Shown here in pieces: positions 60,601 to 64,000 of a DNA stretch of 64,000 nt. Position 1 is the stretch's first letter. Each line of letters opens with the position of its first letter. This DNA comes from Musa acuminata AAA Group (lineage: Eukaryota; Streptophyta; Magnoliopsida; Zingiberales; Musaceae), in the NCBI RefSeq assembly GCF_036884655.1, contig NC_088340.1, positions 6,779,501 to 6,843,500 of the forward strand, written 5' to 3'. A program made the translations under genes and the position numbers. A model generated the notes under the pieces. It did not search any database. It saw only the letters and a program-made list of their open reading frames with translations, and had not been told where the DNA came from.

Positions 60601-63137
60601 TAATTTCCAAGCATTAGTATAATGCACTTCATTTATATCATGGATTGCTTTGGATTTTCATAACTATTCCCATCACTTGTATGCTTAGAACTCGTGCGAT
60701 GCATGAGATTTTGCTGGCCGATCTACAGATTGCTTGATGATGAATGTTGCAATGATTTTATATGCCTAGCTCAAAGAAGGAATACCTACAATCACTTTTT
60801 AACATTGCCTTCACTCTTGGTTAAAGAAAAAAGTTCACCCATCAGAATTTACAAATAAGAATAGCATGCTGGGAAGAGATGTTGAATGCTGCAATAATTC
60901 TTTCCGCTAGACAAACCAGATTAATTTCATTTCCATGTTATGACAATTTGCTTTAAAAGCATCTTTTGCCTACTCTACTAAATGCACAGACCCTGACCAT
61001 TTTCTATGTGATTGATTCTACAACAAGAATGATTTAGCTGCAACTACCACATGGAAGGAACTAGAATGTGTTGCTTCTGAAGAATGAGAGAAAAGTGCAA
61101 CTGAACACGTGAGGCTCCTACCATTATGGTGATCAGAAAACCAGTAAACTTGTCATTCCAACTTGCACTTTAAACAAAGAATATGTTTATCCAATTCAAC
61201 TACATCTTTAAACATTTTGTCAATGTTTAAAAGTAACTCATAATCCTCAAAGTCCATGTGTAGTATAGTCGAAAAGTATAACAGGTTAATAATTTAATCA
61301 GCCATCACAGACTCCCTACTTCTAGTCTACTTTCAACAACAAGAGAAAATAAAATAATACAAAATCATTATGATGTGATTTGATATTCCGATACAATATT
61401 AGAAAAAATAACTCATAAGAAGAAAAGGTGTCTTAGTTATGCATTTGCAAGTGTAATTGTTCATTTATTATTCATGAATAAAACAATACGATATTGATTG
61501 GATTAAAAGCATAAGTAATACCATTCTGTTTTTCATCTGGTACCATAAGAAGACTAGGTTTTCCTATGATTTGTGTCACATAAGCCACTCCTCAGGTTGT
61601 TTCATTTCCATGACTAAAACCTTTTGCTTGGTTCATTATCATTTATTCAGGATATGCATTGTTTCAGAAGAAAATAACACAGAGACCAACCTAGGCAACT
61701 AAAATATAATAGAATTCAATTATAATTCTATATGATTGTTGGGATTAGTAGCTTTAAAGTACCATATGGACTCAGAATAGGAGCTGTAGACCAATTTGAT
61801 CAAGGAATTAATTTCTTTTGTATATTCTTGAACTCAAATAGAATTAAGAGTAGGATTTGAGACAATAGTGCATCTACATAGGTGTGTTTTGAGAGATGCT
61901 TAAGTGCCTGCTGTCGTGTGAGGTGAGTGCAGTGCATGGAGGGGTGCACAGAATTTCCTGGGGCAACTGGTGAGTGCTAGAGTGCTTTGCTTAGAGGTGT
62001 GCTTCATTAGTGGATGTGGAAGTTCTGTGGTGCCATGGACAGTGAGATGCATGCGAAGTACAACTATATAATGGGTAGAGAAAAGATATTTGAGAAAAAA
62101 TATCTTTTTGAAGTGTTTCATATAGTGAAAATTCTTGTGAAGTAGGCTGTGGTCAAACTATGTTAAAATTTTTTTGTGAATGATATCCCAAAATTAATTA
62201 ATTTTCCAAAGAAAAATGCATAAATTACTATAATATCAGAAATCAAGAAATGAAAATTCAGTTTCTTCATTGTTAATCTAAATTTCGCGATAAATTCCGT
62301 TTCATGATACTCTTTTGCCTTTTAATGTTCAATAAAGATTTTATGAACACTGGAACTTTTCACCAGGATTTCCATAAAAAAAAGGTCCTTATCTTGTCAG
62401 TCCTGTAGGTCAAAGTAAAGAGTAGTTAGGTGCACAAGTTTCCTTGCAACTGAAGTGTCTACGGAGATTCAGATGTAACAAATTTTGTCTCCACTGTGAA
62501 ACACTGATTTTGGCTATTCAAGCCAATCAGTCTTGCAATGGTGCAACGTTAATGTTTCAGCAATGAGAACAAACAAAAGAAAAAACTTACTGTTCCACCA
62601 GTGCCAAAATATGAGCATTAAGGAATGATAATTTAGATGTCATATATAGACATATATCTGGACTATACAACAATGTAAATCATAGAGTTGGACCTTTGAA
62701 GCAACCGCATGGCATGTGAGAGAGCTGCAAGAACTGGCATTGTAGATGCTTGATCTCCGGAGAAGCTACTTATAAAGTTTTGCAAGCTTGGAACATTGTG
62801 GTAAATATGGTCGCCAAGATTTTCATGGTGTAATATACTACCTGTATAATTTTATAATTTTACATGAGAAACATAATAACAAAAGAGAAAAGGATAATGT
62901 ATCTTCTCAGAGGTGATGAGTGTTGAAATCAACTTAGTAAGAGAAAGCACTTACATCCAAATACCTTCTCTACAGACTTTTTCAGGATTTGAGAGATTTG
63001 GTCACTGGGAGAACTCAAATACTGGAAGCAATCTTCAGGAATAACAAAACGCTTGGGTGGCATGGTAGCATCACTAGATGACTGCAACAGAACCTGGCCT
63101 ACTCGTGTCAAGGTAATAGGGTCTCTAGCAAACCATC
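57664..63137 (-). CDS. AMI1: Amidase, AMI1-type (indole-3-acetamide hydrolase-like), 3' part
   Basis: Amidase-signature enzymes of the AMI1 group hydrolyse indole-3-acetamide to auxin. Visible exons on the - strand: 63137-62955, 62841-62694, 59821-59653, 58045-57911 and 57816-57664; phases agree at each junction and give about 262 C-terminal residues. Family sequence recognised from memory: GWFARDPITLTRVGQVLLQ, AMRLLQ|RFEFK, STKPTLGPGMFERV, DNGILALPTIPGVPPKLN and QISIPLGMHDDLPVSVSLLA. The protein stops 26 residues after that motif, with no TPR repeats; this favours AMI1 over the related TOC64/OEP64 receptor, which continues into TPRs. The catalytic Lys and Ser-cis-Ser residues lie in exons beyond the right edge, so activity cannot be judged. 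Introns are long (2.9 and 1.6 kb). Confidence 0.88.
58271..58932. repeat. Three-unit tandem array, about 220 bp each, in an amidase intron
   Basis: Units run 58271-58491, 58492-58711 and 58712-58932. Each begins GT(C/A)AC(C/T)AGAATGG(C/T)AAGCAGC and ends with GACAAGCCTT(A/G)AACTGAAAAGAAA. They share most bases with scattered differences. No open frame crosses the units. Confidence 0.95.
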
Positions 63138-64000
63138 CTAAAAGAAGACTTTGTCAACTACAATAAATAATTTCAAAATTAGATGGATAAGAACATAAGA
63201 TAAAATAACTCTATGAACCAAGTAAACTTCCTCTGAAGATTAATTGTATTCATTCATCCCACTGCATCGCAGCATTATGAACTCTAACTCATGTTATTTT
63301 GTATGATATTAATAATTTCTTGATCTACATGTTCCTGTCCCACTAATCTAATAAAAAAATAGTTGACAGATTGTGAGAATGAGGAAAAAGGTCACAGATC
63401 TGTTGGCTGTTTCTTTCATAATTAAATTGAAATATACGTTTGGCAATGTTCATGTTTAAAAGTAATGCCTTCTGTATACCTCCTAAAATCTTTTATCTAT
63501 ACAGATGTGACTTGCAAGTTAACCCCCTCAAAACGGTCAATACTGAAAATTTGATCTGTTGCCAGATATATATACCCTTGATATGCATCTGATTAACTTC
63601 AATGCAAGATCTTAAACAAATTTACATTGAACAAGTTGGTCTTGTTATCAGTCAACTTGAATTTGACAAATGTAATTGGGATTTCAGTACATTGTTCAGG
63701 CCCTGTTCTTTTTAGGACATACAAAAGCTTTGTAGTTTTTGTAGTTTGCAATCTATAATTACTTCAAACCTTGCATACATGTTTGTCCACTACATTCAAA
63801 TATGGGATTTCACTCCATAATGTACATATTCAAGTCACCATTGACACACTACAAATTTTGGATTGGTTGATTGTTTGTTATATGTATAACACAGACATCC
63901 TAATAAATAAGCTCCCCCCCACTGTCAAGCATAGAGGGTTTCAGTTGTACCCAAACATGACGGCACATGCAAAGAAATCATTCCTGGAATTATTTATGCA
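63138..64000 (-). other. Probable amidase intron at the window edge
   Basis: The first visible exon has an AG acceptor at 63138-63139, so the gene must continue to the right. I searched this stretch for the preceding family segment (the Gly/Ser-rich catalytic region) and did not see it. It is AT-rich, with no other gene. Confidence 0.55.

Overview
This is a window of plant nuclear DNA. The genes are split by GT-AG introns, the leaders carry CT/GA-rich tracts, intergenic DNA is AT-rich, and retrotransposon debris is present. Protein families and GC-rich first exons point to a monocot. Zingiberales, such as the banana family, is my best guess, but that is inference from memory of family sequences and not a search result. 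I found no CRISPR, operon, phage or other prokaryotic feature, no rRNA or tRNA gene that I could support, and no virus-derived gene.

Six genes can be reconstructed exon by exon, with reading frames that close across every junction. On the + strand: a clade III-type SWEET sugar transporter (3823-6094, 6 exons, 262 aa); a five-finger CCCH zinc-finger protein of the ZFN type (7642-12249, 7 exons, 416 aa); a large CW-type zinc-finger protein (18921-31450, 11 exons, about 1791 aa); and a methylesterase of the SABP2/MES family (41688-42625, 3 exons, 261 aa). On the - strand: a serine carboxypeptidase-like protein (48733-44758, 8 exons, 491 aa); the CDK-activating kinase CDKD (56388-50675, 7 exons, 433 aa); and the 3' part of an AMI1-type amidase that runs off the right edge (63137-57664, last 5 exons seen).

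The spaces between genes hold most of the structural interest. A roughly 3.4 kb stretch upstream of the methylesterase (38.04-41.66 kb) contains a diverged second copy of that gene's promoter and leader. It also holds LTR-derived GC-rich repeats and two Ty1/copia pol fragments in opposite orientations, one ending about 0.2 kb from the methylesterase start codon. A decayed LINE-like fragment lies at 33.2-34.0 kb on the - strand. Tandem duplications of several sizes occur at 1.35-1.94 kb, 26.09-26.22 kb (64 bp, exact), 56.96-57.17 kb (108 bp) and 58.27-58.93 kb (three units of about 220 bp). The leader of the CCCH gene carries a perfect five-unit heat shock element 46 nt before its ATG. The CDKD gene has a GC-AG first intron.

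The genes are functionally unrelated neighbours, as is usual in plants: sugar efflux, RNA-binding regulation, chromatin reading, hormone-ester hydrolysis, secreted/vacuolar proteolysis, cell-cycle and transcription kinase activity, and auxin-amide hydrolysis. I did not find a new multi-gene system.
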